Assembly (NCBI GenBank): GCA_006538405.1
Contig: BJKQ01000009.1
Location: 1,684,001 to 1,748,000, forward strand
Length of the DNA stretch: 64,000 nucleotides
From: Hansfordia pulvinata
Lineage: Eukaryota; Ascomycota; Sordariomycetes; Xylariales
Reading direction: 5' to 3'
In this document: positions 35,801 to 48,781 of the stretch, piece by piece
Layout: the number at the start of each line of letters is the position of its first letter
Position numbering within the stretch: the stretch's first letter is position 1
Made by a program: the position numbers and the translations under genes
The notes under the pieces: model-generated
Databases searched by the model: none
What the model was told of the DNA's origin: nothing
What the model saw: the letters and a program-made list of their open reading frames with translations, nothing else

Positions 35801-38003
35801 CGGATCTCGCCGCTCGGGGAACAGACACGGGGACAGACAATCGGGCATCGGGGCCCCAAGTCAGCGCTTGCGGTCGAGCCATGACGTGAGCGAGGCTACC
35901 CGTATAAGGGCCCTCCCGCGCCGGCTGTTGTTCGCTCGAGGCGCCCTCGTGCCGGTGGATCTTGGATCTTGAATCTAGTCAGATTCTGTCCCGATTGTTT
36001 CACGCGGTCCTAGAGACTTGGGTTGCGAAGAGATGTCCCGGCGAGTCATGGAGTCTGCATCAAGAGCCGCGCGCCTACGACTCGCCGGACAACGCAGCCA
36101 AGAGGACGAGTGAATGCTCGGCGTTTGACGTTGTCCCGGACGCGACTCGAGCAGACAGAGGTCTGGCTGGACCATGTCATAGGAGGAACACTGCGACAGT
36201 TGATCAGGAGTCGAGTATCCCGCATCCGTCGCGATAGTCGAACTCGACGTCCGTCTGTGCAACGTCGTTGTTTATCTTGACCTGGCTTGAATCGACTGCT
36301 CTTGGGCTAAGGGAAGCACGAGCTTCAGCATTGGCGCACGGAACTAACAGGTCATTCGCGGAAGGATATTTGGCCAAGCGGCCATTGCGAGATTCAGCAT
36401 AATTTTAGACGGTGTGTTGTTGGCCCTTTACTAAAAGGCTTAAAGGATGAATGGTTCTGCGAGGGACCATTTGCGAATGTGACGAGAACCCTGAGGTGGA
36501 TTGTCACTGATGCGGTCATTCCTTCAGAATTTGACTTGAAGTGTTTCCCAGAGAGACTCAGATTCAGACGAGCATGCTCTCAGCCTTACGCAGCAGCTTT
36601 GAACGCCGCTCAACGCTGAACTTGGCTGCGATTCAACCCGTCTGCTCGGTGCTGTATCGCAAAGAAGATTCAGAATATCATCACGGACTACATATGCGTA
36701 GGACGAAGTCTTGATATGCTTGGTCTACACCATACGCGAGTGTCTACAACACATCCCCCTGTTGCCATTCCTGGGCCCTTTGAGTCTGCAGCAGCCTTGT
36801 ATCAAGAAACTCGCGTGCCGGCAATTCTCCCGATGTCTAAATTCTGCAGGTGAGCCCTGTCGATAATGGAAGCTTCCGTGTTTTTGCATCGGGGACTCAC
36901 GCTGCATTGGGTCGACGGCCTGGCACAAGTATGGGAAATGCTGGCTGGATCGCCTTTCAAGGTGGCAGCTGCAGTCACGTCTCGAGTCGCGATGTGGCTG
37001 CCCGGCGAGAACGGACGCTGTGGACGACGACGGCGCCTTTCTTGCTTGAGAAATGGCGTTTAAGGGGGGGGGGGGGCGCGAGTTTTTGTGTGCTTGGGCA
37101 TCTTGGCCACGTCTCCTGGGACCAACCAACGCTTTCTTCCCGCAAGGAACTGTCATGATTGCTCCAGATTAGTCAGTACAAGATCAATACGGAGCACAGG
37201 ACGTGACCATCGTTTCACGGGTAAAAATACCCAGAGCCCGGGGGTCTGTGTCTTCCTCGCTCCTCTTCGGACTGGAGGGTTATCGGCCTATGCATGGGAA
37301 TGCAGAATCTCAAGAAAGGGTCGTCCAGGCGGTGAAGTTAGCCATCCATTGAATCCACATCGCCATTGTCAGCACCTGCCATGGCGATTGGAGCTGGCAT
37401 CGGGGGCTGCTCCGGACAGGTCCCATGATTCGAGGATAGAAGAGTTCCTGGAGCATTCGACAGTCTCTTCCCGCCTGGTGAAGCCTGGCGGGGTATGGAG
37501 GACGCCACCGCTGCATCCTATCTCGCCTCTCTTGCCATGAGCAAGGGTCTGTTGTAAGGCTGGAGGGCTCTCATACTCGTGTCCGGGGCGGCAAGATCGG
37601 CCCCTCAACAACGGCCACCGCTCTGACCGGTCACACAGATGCGACGTCAGCTGCGAGGCTATAGCCACGCTCCACCTTCGCTGCCACCTCGCGTCCTGCC
37701 TGGCTCGGTGATCAGCATCTGCAGCGACAGAGAGCAGACGGGCCGGCCCACAAAGATACTACCACCCCGGCATGGTTCCCCGTATCTGCAGCAGTCGCAG
37801 TTGGAGACCAACCAACAAGCAGATATCGCAGCCCAAAGGCAGAGGAACGAGGCGGGGTCGCCACACTGCTCAGATCCTCGAAGAAAACCCGGCCGTCCGC
37901 CTCCTGTTCCGGGGGCTTCGAGCTGTAAATTTCCCATGCCATCCTCAATCTCCCCCCCTCCTGTGCTTGAATCGCTCCGAAGTAGTCTACCAGCGTGGAA
38001 GTC
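26872..38003. other. 11-kb region without a recognisable gene
   Basis: This includes the CAP gene promoter (TATA-like TTTATA on the minus strand near 26998) and the leader of the gene at 38004. Frames up to about 340 codons exist, but they are Arg/Pro/Ser-rich, overlap in several frames and match nothing I know. A pyrimidine-rich stretch at 29.8-30.4 kb resembles the leaders of real genes here. Long C runs lie at 34749-34764 (16) and 35444-35466 (23), a GT repeat at about 35709-35731, and a G run near 37064. From about 36.3 to 36.7 kb the DNA is more AT-rich with no open frame. Confidence 0.55.
35444..35466. repeat. Run of 23 C
   Basis: The longest mononucleotide C tract in the window; its true length may be mis-measured. 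Confidence 0.8.
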
Positions 38004-41000
38004 ATGGGTGATATTGCGTTCGGAGTTGTCGGGGCGGTATCCCTCTGCCTGCAAATCTGCCAAGGCATCAACTCTCACGTGGATGCCATCAAATCTCGCG
38101 ACAAGGACTTGGAGTCGGTTAGAGTCCAGACGACGAGCCTCGCACTTGCTCTCGAATCGTTAGATGCCTCCCTGAAGAGATCCCAATGGAGGCCAAGACT
38201 CTCATACGATGCCACACTTGAGTGCGTGCGTTTTTGCCGCACCGAACTCAAAGCCCTCGAGAAACTTGGCGTGGAGCTCAGAAGGGACTCCCTGTCTGCT
38301 CGAGGCCTGCGACAAAAGACCATGGACGTACGCTCCAAGCTCAAATACCCCTTTGACCGCCCAAAGCTGTGCCAGATGCGAGAGCAGCTGAGCAGATGCG
38401 AGAATGCCTTGCAAACGGCTATACTGTCCTTCGACTTGTGAGACCGCCCTGGAAACGTGCCGATCTGACACACGAGAGACTCACGCGTCAACAGGGATGT
38501 CGCCATCGACTCCAGCCAGGCCATCAGGAATACCGAAACGACCACCATAGAGATAGCGACTGCCGTGCGAACCCTTCGAGACGACGTCGCCGGCCCTCTC
38601 TCGAGAATCGAGAACAATGTGCCCGACTTGCAGGGTCTCGAGAGCACGATCTTGACCCAATCGCAAGCTATCCAAGCCAGCTCCGAGCGACAGCACCAAG
38701 ATAACCAGAAGAAGCTGGACGAGATGTGCTCTTCCGTGGACCGCCTCCTCAGTATGGCTGCCAACGGAGCACCTCAGGGCGTGTCAGGCCTCCGGATCGT
38801 CGGGGCTCTGGCTGCGAAACCCTCGTTTATCAGAGATGTCTGTGACCACCAGAAGCTCGTCAGTGCTGGGTCCGGAATCGACTCGGAATCAGGAGCCCAG
38901 TTTGCGCTTGCACGGCAGCCAGGCCTCGTCCAGGGCGGATCGGTCTTGGGCTGCACCTGCCCTCAGAGCCGGAAGCGGCAGAGTTCCCGGTTTTCGTTGG
39001 GTCCGGTCCTTGTCACCAATAAGTCCTCCGTGGCCCAACACTTCCCCGGCTGTCCGCTTGCAAAAGTCGCCCAAGGCGACGGGCATACCACGTGGAGCCT
39101 CTCACTTCCGGCCATGCCCTCGATCTATCTTGAAAAGGCAGTCGAGCTCACCTGGAGTCAGACAACAGGCGCTGGCGGGTTCAGTATAAGCCCCGGCTTT
39201 ACGGCTTACAAAACTGTTGACCGATCACCAGTATTTCACATTCTGAGTGTCGAATTAATGAAGGAAGCCCGTTGGATGAAACGAAAGAGGCATATTACCG
39301 ACCGCCGCGAGTCGAGAAGTGATTTGGCTCGAACCGCGAAGGAGTTGCTTGGAGGTGCGACGAATCGAATTTTCGATCTCTTCAGCCATGGACGCGCGTC
39401 TCCATATGATGTTGACGAAAACAACAAATCCCTGTGCACTTACCTCGCGTACATAGCAGTAAGTGCACGCTCGTCTGACACATGCGGAAGCAGCGCCATT
39501 CTGAAAATTGCTAACGCCTTAGAAGGTAGCCTTCTGGCCCATCAACGGGGATGCAGTCAGAGACATGGTGGCCTCATTTCTCGCCTTGAACCCTCCAATG
39601 GCACTACCCGATCGACGTGGCTTGTGAGTTATTTTCTCCTCGAATGGAAAGCCGCCCGGCCTAATGCTCGGAAATAAAACAACAGCCTACCAATGCACTT
39701 TTTCCTGTACACGAGACATAATCCAGGGGGTGGTGTACCAAGTATCATCAACATGTTCATGCTCAGCGAACATGAGCAGCAACCTGATCCATTCACAGAA
39801 GGAGATATGCCCTCCAAGTTATGGGGAAGAGATGTTGTGCTGTCCGAGCTGAATGCTTTCGAGTCGTTGCCCGCAGCTTTGGAGTGTAAGTCATGCCCAG
39901 GTCTCGCTCCCACATATCCTGACAGAGCCCTGCCCAGATTTTTTGGAATCATATGGACCCCTTTGCCTGGCTGTTGGGCGAGGCGACCCGGCCGAAGTAC
40001 GGCGAATTATTGGCCTCAATCCAGAGAGCATCCTGGAGAGACATCGAGCCTTGCATCTCACGCCTTTTCACTTTGCGATTCGAAGACCTGCCTGTCTTCG
40101 GGTTTTGATCGACAACGCAGACCCTAGCTTGCTTCGACAGATCAGCAACAGTCGGATATCGCTGATTGCCTATTCACTTAAGATCAGCGGTGAATTATGC
40201 CCAGAAAACGGGTCCGGGGACCGAAGCTGCGTTTGCGCTGAGCCCCTTAGATTGCTGCTCTCCGGTGGCTGCCCAACCATCCCCCATACAGACTTCTATA
40301 TCGAGGGGAAAAAGATTTTTCGTGAAGCTTCAGCACACGCCAAAGCCGAGATAGCAAGACGACTGAAGGAAGACCGAGAAGATCTTCGGCAACTTGCTCT
40401 GAGTATGTTGCCCGCAGAGGAACACGCTCCCATGGACCTGCATTCCGGGGTTCTTGACGCTCGAGCCGGGCATGTTCACCAGAGACTGCTCCAGTTGGGA
40501 GCAGACGTTCCCGTGAAACTGTCGGTGTTCTGGCCATGTTCTGGACTGGCGAACGGCCATACTTTCTCCAGATCGGTGTACTACGACTTGGACCAGGTGG
40601 ATGACGCCGAGCTTTTTCTACGTCGCGGGCTCTCTGACGTTGAGGCCTTTCACCCATCCCATGCCGAGCCCCCCCAGTATAAGCTCACGGTGAGCTCTGC
40701 CTATGCCAAGTGGCTTGTGGACCATGACAGGATGGTTGAATACTGGCTGCGACCCCCATCTAAGAACAGAAATGCGAGAGAGAATCCTCTTCTTTCGCTG
40801 GCTGCGTTTTATGGCGCGTCTCGACCACATGAAATTTATCGGACTTTGGCTGAATCAAATGAGCATCGCCGTGACGGAGCGGCCATTCACGACTTGAACT
40901 CGATGATATTGTCAAGCAGAGAGCACGACACATGCGAATGCCGCTGTTCTGTTGCAGAGTGTACTCCTTTCACACTCTTGATTAAGTCCATGTGGCGCTA

Positions 41001-41487
41001 CGAGCCGAGTAGCGACTGGCCTGTTTTGGGAACATCGGACTTTCAGAGAAGGATCTTTCAGGTGACGTTTGCCCAATATCAAGAAATATTCGGGCGCCAA
41101 CTAACGCGAGAACACCATCTGATCGCAATGCGGTTCTTTACTTTCCAAATGCTGCGCATCCCCCACACTTGCCGAGAGAGGCACTCCGGTGCAGACCCCA
41201 AGACTAGCGATCTGTGCGAGGACAGCCACGACGAGATCATGGAGCTACAAACTGAGTATTCGGATCTGATCCGATTACTTGAGAGCCTAATGAAGGAATT
41301 CGAGAACACCCTAGGGGACGCCGAAGCAGACGCTGGATGGGCCAGGAAGACGAGAAGACTTTGGTGGGGACAGGGACACTGGGCCACGAGGGTCAAACAG
41401 GCCCGTGACGAGATGGAGAGGCGCCACAGTTGGGAGCAGGATAAACAAGCAGCACGAGCATTAGGGGTGGTCTGGCAGGACGAATAA
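38004..41487 (+). CDS. Fungal_N-domain protein with ankyrin-type C-terminal region
   Basis: The five exons are 38004-38437, 38495-39458, 39523-39623, 39686-39885 and 39938-41487, with four introns of 52-64 bases. All have GT-AG ends, junctions keep frame, and one shows a GCTAACG branch site. The product is 1082 residues. I use ATG 38004 (MGDIAFGVVGAVSLCLQICQGI), the usual start of the fungal N-terminal helical domain seen in many NLR-like and ankyrin proteins. A coiled-coil-like segment follows (about 160-220), then a Cys/His cluster (GCTCPQ ... HFPGCPLAK), a beta-rich region (VELTWSQTTGAGGFSISP), and ankyrin-like units around CLAVGRGDPAEVRRII, PFHFAIRRPACLRVLIDNADP and PLRLLLSGGC. A conserved CECRCSVAECTPFTLL motif and a Trp-rich tail follow. 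No NACHT or NB-ARC P-loop is visible. Family function is unknown; a role in non-self recognition is inference. It is the only strongly accessory-looking gene here. Confidence 0.88.
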
Positions 41488-43339
41488 CCCAAGGGCGAAA
41501 GACCTATCCGCAAGCATCGCCTTGGAAGTGCACATGAGAACTTGGAAGAGATATTTGAAGAGATCGACGAGTTTTGGTGAGAGGAGGGCACTGGATGAGG
41601 GCCATTTCCCTTATGAAGCCAAGTTCCAGTGGATTGTGCAAGTTGATTTCCAAGAAGGTGTGAGTCGGTTGTGAAGAATAATGTAATATGCTGCGTGTTC
41701 AAAAGTGGCCCTGATGAGCACAACTACATGTTCATCTTATTCGTAAATATGAGGTGACTGACGGCCCCAGCTCATGCTAGGTGGGAATAGGTTCAATCCA
41801 GGGTCCGGGGGCAGTCCGTGGAGACGGGAAGGCTGGGAATCGGCTGCCCAGTTCAAGCGCCCGCTGGCAGGTGGCAGCAGATGCCGGGCGAGCGCGGGCA
41901 AACTTGGTGACCTACTCGTAAGTTAGAGGGAGTTAGAAGCCTCAGAAGAGGCAAGGCTGGTCCGTGCCCCAGGCGCTGGCCGGTACCGCTGGCGGTCAAA
42001 AAGCAACTGCGGAGGTTTGGTGGAAAAGGAGGGGCACACGGGGCGGCGGCGGGAAGCGGGGCCTGAAAGAGTCAAGCGCGGGACACAAGTAAACATTGGG
42101 GTCGCGCCTTGCCGGAAAAGGACGTGCTAGCGACCGGGGGGAAGATTGACCTATTTCCCCCTCTTTCTCTTTTTTTTTTTCTATTCCAAGATGTACTCGT
42201 ACAACGTGCCGCGGGCAGGTCACCTTGACCCAAACAGCGCAATAAATGAGATAAACTTCTCTCTGTAACGGGCCGTTCCTCAACAGACATGATTCTCTCG
42301 AACGGCACGGGAAAGACTAATGACGGGCAAAATCCAGGCAGCTCGAGTTCACCGCTTTCGGCCTGCTCGTTGTTTTTTTGGGGGGACGGATGGAGGGGCG
42401 AGGGACAACATTAGCAAAATTGAAAGTGCGAGAGCCGTGTCGTCTAGCCCAATCAGAGCTGCCACAGCTCCAGCGGCCCTGGCAACTAGGCCCCCTCGGT
42501 CGTAGCCCATTCAATACTCCTGGCTGGGATCGGTACTCGTACTTGATCTTCCACTGGGGCCCTTTCGGGCGGCGAACGTGTTCTGCCCGCCAACATGGGA
42601 TGAGATGTAGATGGACACGATGGAGCACGACGGGACTATTATTATCGTGTCCAGTCCATGGCAGTGGCACCTGCAATCGACCCAGATGGACACTGCGGCG
42701 GCGCTGTGCTCGAAGACTTGATGGGTACAGCTTCAAGGTACCACAGACACCTGCAGGTTGCTGCCAAAAATTGTCGGAGGTTCTAAATCCAGGGGTCAGG
42801 GACTCCCGTTCCTTTCTGTACGGTGAGAACCTCCAAACGGGCTGACACCAGTTGGCCGTGGAGGCGTGTATTCGTTCGTATTTGAAGCTGCCCCATTAAC
42901 GCGCTCCGGGATTGCGGTGAGTTGCCGCTGGCTGTGTGTAAGTACCTAACTCGTGCTGAGCTGGCACCACACCTCCAGCTTACCGCTGTTACTCGTCGTC
43001 CCGGGCCACGTACCGGTTGCTCCCTATCGGCAAGTCAAAAAGTACCTCTCCCTACTAACTGAGCTGTCAGGTACACACGCGCCGCGGTAGCTGGCGCAGG
43101 GGCTGCTCCAGGCGGTAGTACTGACCCAACGCCAGAGCAAACTGGGGTCGCCGCCTTTTTTCCCCATCTCCCAGGAGAGCGGCCCCCATCCACACATCCA
43201 CATCCATACAATCTTCCTCCCCAGTACTCGCTCACTCACACCACTTCTTCCACTCTCCATCCCTCCCTCGCTGCCTCTCAGCTCCCCTTCCATCCCGACC
43301 TCGCCCTCCCTACCTCGATCACCACCATCAACCGCCAAC
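41488..43339. other. Intergenic region upstream of beta-tubulin
   Basis: No supported gene. The last 200 bases before the beta-tubulin ATG are strongly pyrimidine-rich, a typical fungal promoter/leader. GTAC-type motif copies lie at about 41912, 42193 and 42533. Confidence 0.6.
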
Positions 43340-45400
43340 ATGCGTGAGATTGTAAGTCGACGCCGCCATCCACCCACCTGCCTTTGTTTACACCCCGCTG
43401 CTTCCCCCCTTCGCCCACCGTGGCCCAACATCTCAAAGTCCGACTTGGGGCCCTGCCGCGGCGTAGCTGGGGGCCCGTACACGACGCACATGCTTCATGG
43501 GCACTCCCTGCCAGGGCGGACCACTACGCCAACGCGTCTCCGGCCCCCGGTCAAGTCTGATCCCATCGCGGCCTTCAGCACCCGCTCCTACACCACATTC
43601 ACACACTGCCCCAAGCAAGCACCCCCCATAAGAGCCTCGTTCGGCGCCAGTGGTCCCATCACATGCTGTCCACAGGCATCCGCTGGACACAGGAGGCTTG
43701 TATGGAGTCGGGCTATCCAACAACTTTCCATTCATCTTCACATACTATCTTATCATGTCTCACCGCCCCGCTTCGTCACTTTGACCTGACCTCATGCTAA
43801 CCGCCCTCCTCTCCCACAGGTCCACCTCCAGACCGGTCAATGCGTAAGTCGATAACGATATATCCGGAGCCTCGAAAGGTCCGCCTGCGAATACGGAGCA
43901 CAAACTCACATACGTTCTGCCTCAGGGTAACCAAATTGGTGCTGCTTTCTGGTACGTCATGTTTGAAGAGTCCAACCCCCTCCGGCCGCGCTGACATTCC
44001 ACCAGGCAACAGATCTCTGGCGAGCACGGTCTCGACAGCAACGGTGTCTACAATGGCACCTCCGAGCTCCAGCTGGAGCGTATGAGCGTCTACTTCAACG
44101 AGGTAATGTGTTTTGACTCCACGCCCCGACTATCTCACTACAAGTTACCAATACTTCGGTTTTAGGCCTCGGGCAACAAATATGTCCCCCGCGCGGTCCT
44201 GGTCGACCTGGAGCCCGGCACCATGGACGCCGTCCGTGCCGGCCCCTTCGGCCAGCTCTTCCGCCCCGACAACTTCGTCTTCGGCCAGTCTGGCGCCGGC
44301 AACAACTGGGCCAAGGGTCACTACACTGAGGGTGCCGAGCTCGTCGACCAGGTTCTCGACGTTGTCCGTCGCGAGGCCGAGGGCTGCGACTGCCTCCAGG
44401 GCTTCCAGATCACCCACTCTCTCGGTGGTGGTACCGGTGCCGGTATGGGTACTTTGCTCATCTCCAAGATCCGCGAGGAGTTCCCCGACCGCATGATGGC
44501 CACCTTCTCCGTCGTCCCCTCCCCCAAGGTTTCCGACACCGTTGTCGAGCCCTACAACGCCACCCTCTCCGTCCACCAGCTGGTCGAGAACTCCGACCAG
44601 ACCTTCTGCATTGACAACGAGGCTCTGTACGACATCTGCATGCGTACCCTCAAGCTGTCCAACCCCTCGTACGGCGACCTGAACCACCTCGTCTCCGCCG
44701 TCATGTCTGGCGTCACCACCTGCCTGCGTTTCCCTGGCCAGCTCAACTCTGACCTGCGCAAGCTCGCCGTCAACATGGTTCCCTTCCCTCGTCTTCACTT
44801 CTTCATGGTCGGCTTCGCCCCCCTGACCAGCCGTGGTGCCCACTCTTTCCGCGCCGTCAGCGTGCCCGAGCTCACTCAGCAGATGTTCGACCCCAAGAAC
44901 ATGATGGCTGCCTCGGACTTCCGCAACGGTCGCTACCTGACCTGCTCCGCCATCTTGTACGTCCTCCTCTATGCCTGTCTTGTGTGCGTCCTGCTAACAA
45001 TATCCACAGCCGCGGTAAGGTCTCCATGAAGGAGGTCGAGGACCAGATGCGCAACGTCCAGAACAAGAACTCTTCCTACTTTGTCGAGTGGATCCCCAAC
45101 AACGTCCAGACCGCCCTCTGCTCCATCCCTCCCCGCGGCCTCAAGATGTCGTCCACCTTTGTCGGTAACTCGACTGCCATCCAGGAGCTGTTCAAGCGTG
45201 TCGGCGAGCAGTTCACCGCCATGTTCAGGCGCAAGGCTTTCTTGCATTGGTATACTGGTGAGGGTATGGACGAGATGGAGTTCACTGAGGCTGAGTCCAA
45301 TATGAACGACCTGGTCAGTGAATACCAGCAGTACCAGGACGCTGGTGTCGACGAGGAAGAGGAGGAGTACGAGGAGGAGCTCCCCGTTGAGGAGGAATAA
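43340..45400 (+). CDS. Beta-tubulin with Gln at position 198
   Basis: The six exons are 43340-43351, 43820-43843, 43926-43951, 44006-44102, 44166-44956 and 45010-45400. They encode 446 residues with the start [17 protein letters not shown] and an acidic tail ending ELPVEEE. The tubulin GTP-binding signature GGGTGAGMG is at 140-148. The intron pattern (MREI / HLQTGQC / GNQIGAAFW / NE / AIF) is that of filamentous ascomycetes; intron 1 is long at 468 bases. Beta-tubulin pairs with alpha-tubulin to build microtubules and is the target of benzimidazole fungicides. Codon 198 (44598-44600) is CAG (Gln) where Glu is nearly invariant. H6, Y50, Q134, A165, F167, F200 and L240 are the sensitive-type residues. 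It may be either the main or a second paralogue (some Sordariomycetes have two), so I give no symbol. The gene converges on niiA, 658 bases away. Confidence 0.97.
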
Positions 45401-46058
45401 GTGCAGTCCTACACGGTCAGCAGCAAGAGCGGCGATGCATACTGTCAGTCAGCGAGGGACGGATGATGGTCGGTCTTTTCAGTCAGATGCTGCAGTCACT
45501 CTGATATCCTGTTCGGTTCTGAGATCCTTAATCCCGCCACGAACTTCCAGCCGGTGTTAGTAATGGATTCGGGGCCTAAGATGTTTGTTAAGATATCCCT
45601 CTACGTGTTTGTCGTCGGAAGCAAAACGGGACAAGCACTTCATTAGTAGTGACAAGAAGAAAATTGACTTTCTTGTACCAATATCACGGAGCTGACCATG
45701 CCTTTCGTGCGCCACAACTGACGGTTTTGACCAGCACCCAACGCCAGTTACGAAGCTACGGTCTCAAACATACAATAAACTCCTTTTATGACGAATTTGC
45801 AGACATAGAAGTTCCCCGATTCCAGGATTTCTGCTGATCACCTTGAATACAGGGAAATTCGATCTCGTATTAGTTCCTGCAACGGTGTATCATGTGTAGC
45901 TCCCGCCACGCGTGCTAAAGTACCGGCAACACCACGTCTCTGTCTATATACTATACACATTAATTTCCAACGCCCCGGAAACATTTCATCCCAGTCCCAA
46001 ACCGACCGTCGCCGAAACAATGCATCTCGCAGACCTCGAAGCAAGCAAAACCATCACC
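45401..46058. other. Convergent 3' region between beta-tubulin and nitrite reductase
   Basis: No gene. An AATAAA at about 45774-45779 is a possible polyadenylation signal for beta-tubulin. The two transcripts end tail-to-tail within 658 bases and could overlap. Confidence 0.55.
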
Positions 46059-48741
46059 TTACCAGTCGGGCGCGCTGCCGCAGCCTCCTCCGCCGGCGAG
46101 GCCCTCAACGGGCCGACGGACCGGGGTGTCGGCGAAGGGACGGACGCCGGGCTTCTTGGCGCGGCGGCCCTTAAAGGCGAGCTTGCGATCGAGGTCCGCG
46201 AAGGGCCCGCTGCCGGGGCGGCTGGCGGTGGTGGCGGACCCCTCGGCCTCGTCGGCGCGCACGCGCCACCGGGAGGTACCGAGCTCTCGGTCCAGCTCCT
46301 CGACGGGCGGCAGCTTGATGCAGACCATCATCGTCGTCGTGGCAGCAGCACCAGTAACAGTAGCAGAAGAAGCCGCATTGTCGTCGCATTCGCCGTCAGA
46401 AGGCCGGGAGGGAGCGGGTCTCTCCTCGGCGTCAAAGGTAGCAATGGACATGGCCTTGTCGCTGTGGCAATCGCCCGAGGACAGGTCAAAGTTGCGCTTG
46501 TGGAAGGGGCAGGAGACCCAGGGCGTCTTGGGGGAGCCGCAAGGCTCCTTGTCCTTGGTGCCCTGCCCCTCACTGGCGCTGGCGTCGGAGTCGGCCGCCG
46601 GCTCCTGGCCGATCAGACCGTCAGACAGGGCAAAGGTGCGCTTGTGCGGACACATCTGCTGGGTGGCGTAGTAGCGCCCGCGGACGCGCCACAGGGCCAG
46701 CTGGGTGTCGCCGACCTTGACGGAGGCGCTGATGCCGCCCGGGATCTCGTCGGCGCCCGCGAAGTAGCTCGCCGGCACGACGGCGCGCCACGTCAGGCGG
46801 GTCCAGCGGCGGCCGAGGGCCTTGAAGTCGCTCGGCGCTGGGGCTGGGGCCGGGGCCGCCGTGTCTTGGGGGTGCTGCACCACCTCTGGATTCTCTGCTA
46901 TATATTGGTCCTCCTCGCCGTCGGTGGACGGCGGGGATGGGGGCAGGATAGCAGGTGGCGGAGGGGCGGGGGCGCCGTCCTTGGGCCAGAAGGCGGGGCG
47001 GTACTGGCCGCGCTCGAGGACGCGCTCGGCGCCGAGGCCGGCGCTGATCGTGTTGGACCCACTGCTGCCGCCGCCGCTCTCCTCCCCCTCCTCCTTCCGC
47101 TCGTCCTCGTCGTCGTCGGCGTTGGCGAACTGGCGGAAGCGGGCGGCGACAGCCGGGTCGCGGAGGGCCTCGGCCCACTCGTCGAAGAAGGAGTCGACAA
47201 GGTCCTGCATCTGGCTCTCGAGCGAGGCGCAGATGCCGAGGCTATCGTCGAGGACGACGGAGCGCAGGTAGGCGAGGCCGCCGGGGAGGGCCTCGAGCCA
47301 GCGGGCGGTGCGCTGGAGGCGGTCGGCGGTGCGGATGTAAAACATGAGGTAGCGGTCGAGGATGGGGATGACCTCGGTCGGGGCCACGTCGCGGGCGAGC
47401 AGGTCGGCGTGCCTGGGCTTGGCGCCGCCGTTGCCGGCGACGTAGATGTTGAAGCCCTTTTCCGTGGCGATGAGGCCGAAGCTGTGAGAGGGGATGTCAG
47501 CTTTGGGTTCAGGGGGTCAAGAGTCAGGGGGTTCAAGAGGCAGTGAACAGGACACGTACTCCTTGCTCTGGGCCTCGGCGCACTCGCGGACGCAGCCGCT
47601 GACGCCGCCCTTGATCTTGTGCGGGGCGCGGATGCTCTTGTAGCGCTCCTCGACGCGGACGGCCATGCCGACGCTGTCGCCGACGCCGTAGCGGCACCAG
47701 GTGGAGCCGACGCAGCTCTTGACGGTGCGCAGGGACTTTGCGTAGGCGTGGCCGCTCTCCATGCCGGCGTCGACGAGGCGGGCCCAGATGGCAGGCAGGT
47801 CGCGGCGGCGGGCGCCGAACATGTCGATGCGCTGGCCGCCGGTGATCTTGGTGTAGAGGCGGTAGTCGCGGGCGACGGCGCCGATGGCGAGCAGCTTGGC
47901 GGGCTCGATCTCGCCGGCGGAGACGCGGGGCACGACGCTGTAGCTGCCGTCGCGCTGGACGTTGCCCATCCAGCGGTCGTTGGTCTCCTGTAGGCCGTGC
48001 AGCCCGCCGGCCATGACGTGCCGGTTCCACAGCGACGCCAGGATGCCCGCCACCGCCGGCTTGCACGCCTCGCACCCCTCCGACGACGCCGCCGCCGGGT
48101 CCGCCGCCCCGGCCCGGCCCGCGGCCGCCGCCAGCGCCCCGGCCATCGTCGTGATCCCCCGCGCCGCCATGATGTGGTACAGCTCCGCCCGCGGCCGCGG
48201 GATGTGCGCCGGGCACACGTGGCTCGCCGCCGACGCGTCGCCCCCCATCGCCCGCACCGCCGACGCGAACACGCTCGTCACCAGCGGCATGCACCCGCCG
48301 CAGCCCGTGCCCGCCTTGGTGCACGCCTTGACCTCCCCTACCGTCTTGCAAGGGGGGCCGGCGTCGTCGTCGGCAGCGGCCGTCTTGGTGACGGCCCGCG
48401 ACACGTCGCCCTTGGACACGTTGTGGCACGAGCAGATCTGCGCGTCGTCGTCGAGGTCGTCGGCCTCGTCCCCGGCTGACGAGGACGAGGAAGCGCCCAG
48501 AATGAGCTGCGACGGCGGGACGTCGAGCTCCTTCTGCCCGCGCACCAGCGGCATCAGCTTGATGTAGTCGCGCGTGTCGCCGATCATCATGCCGCCCAGC
48601 AGGTACTTGCCGTCGGCCGTGAAGATGTACTTCTTGTACACGCCCGCGAAGGGGTCCTTGTACGTGAGGGCCTTGACTGGGGAGGGAGCGGCGGCTTGAT
48701 TATCGTCATCATCATCACCACCGCCCTTTTTCGGCTCCGTA

Positions 48742-48781
<40 letters not shown>

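Noticed and set aside
45912..47546. 544-codon plus-strand frame opposite niiA, and a similar one at 48696-50027
   Set aside because: Gly/Ala/Val/Arg-rich antisense shadow of the Rieske and FAD-domain exons.
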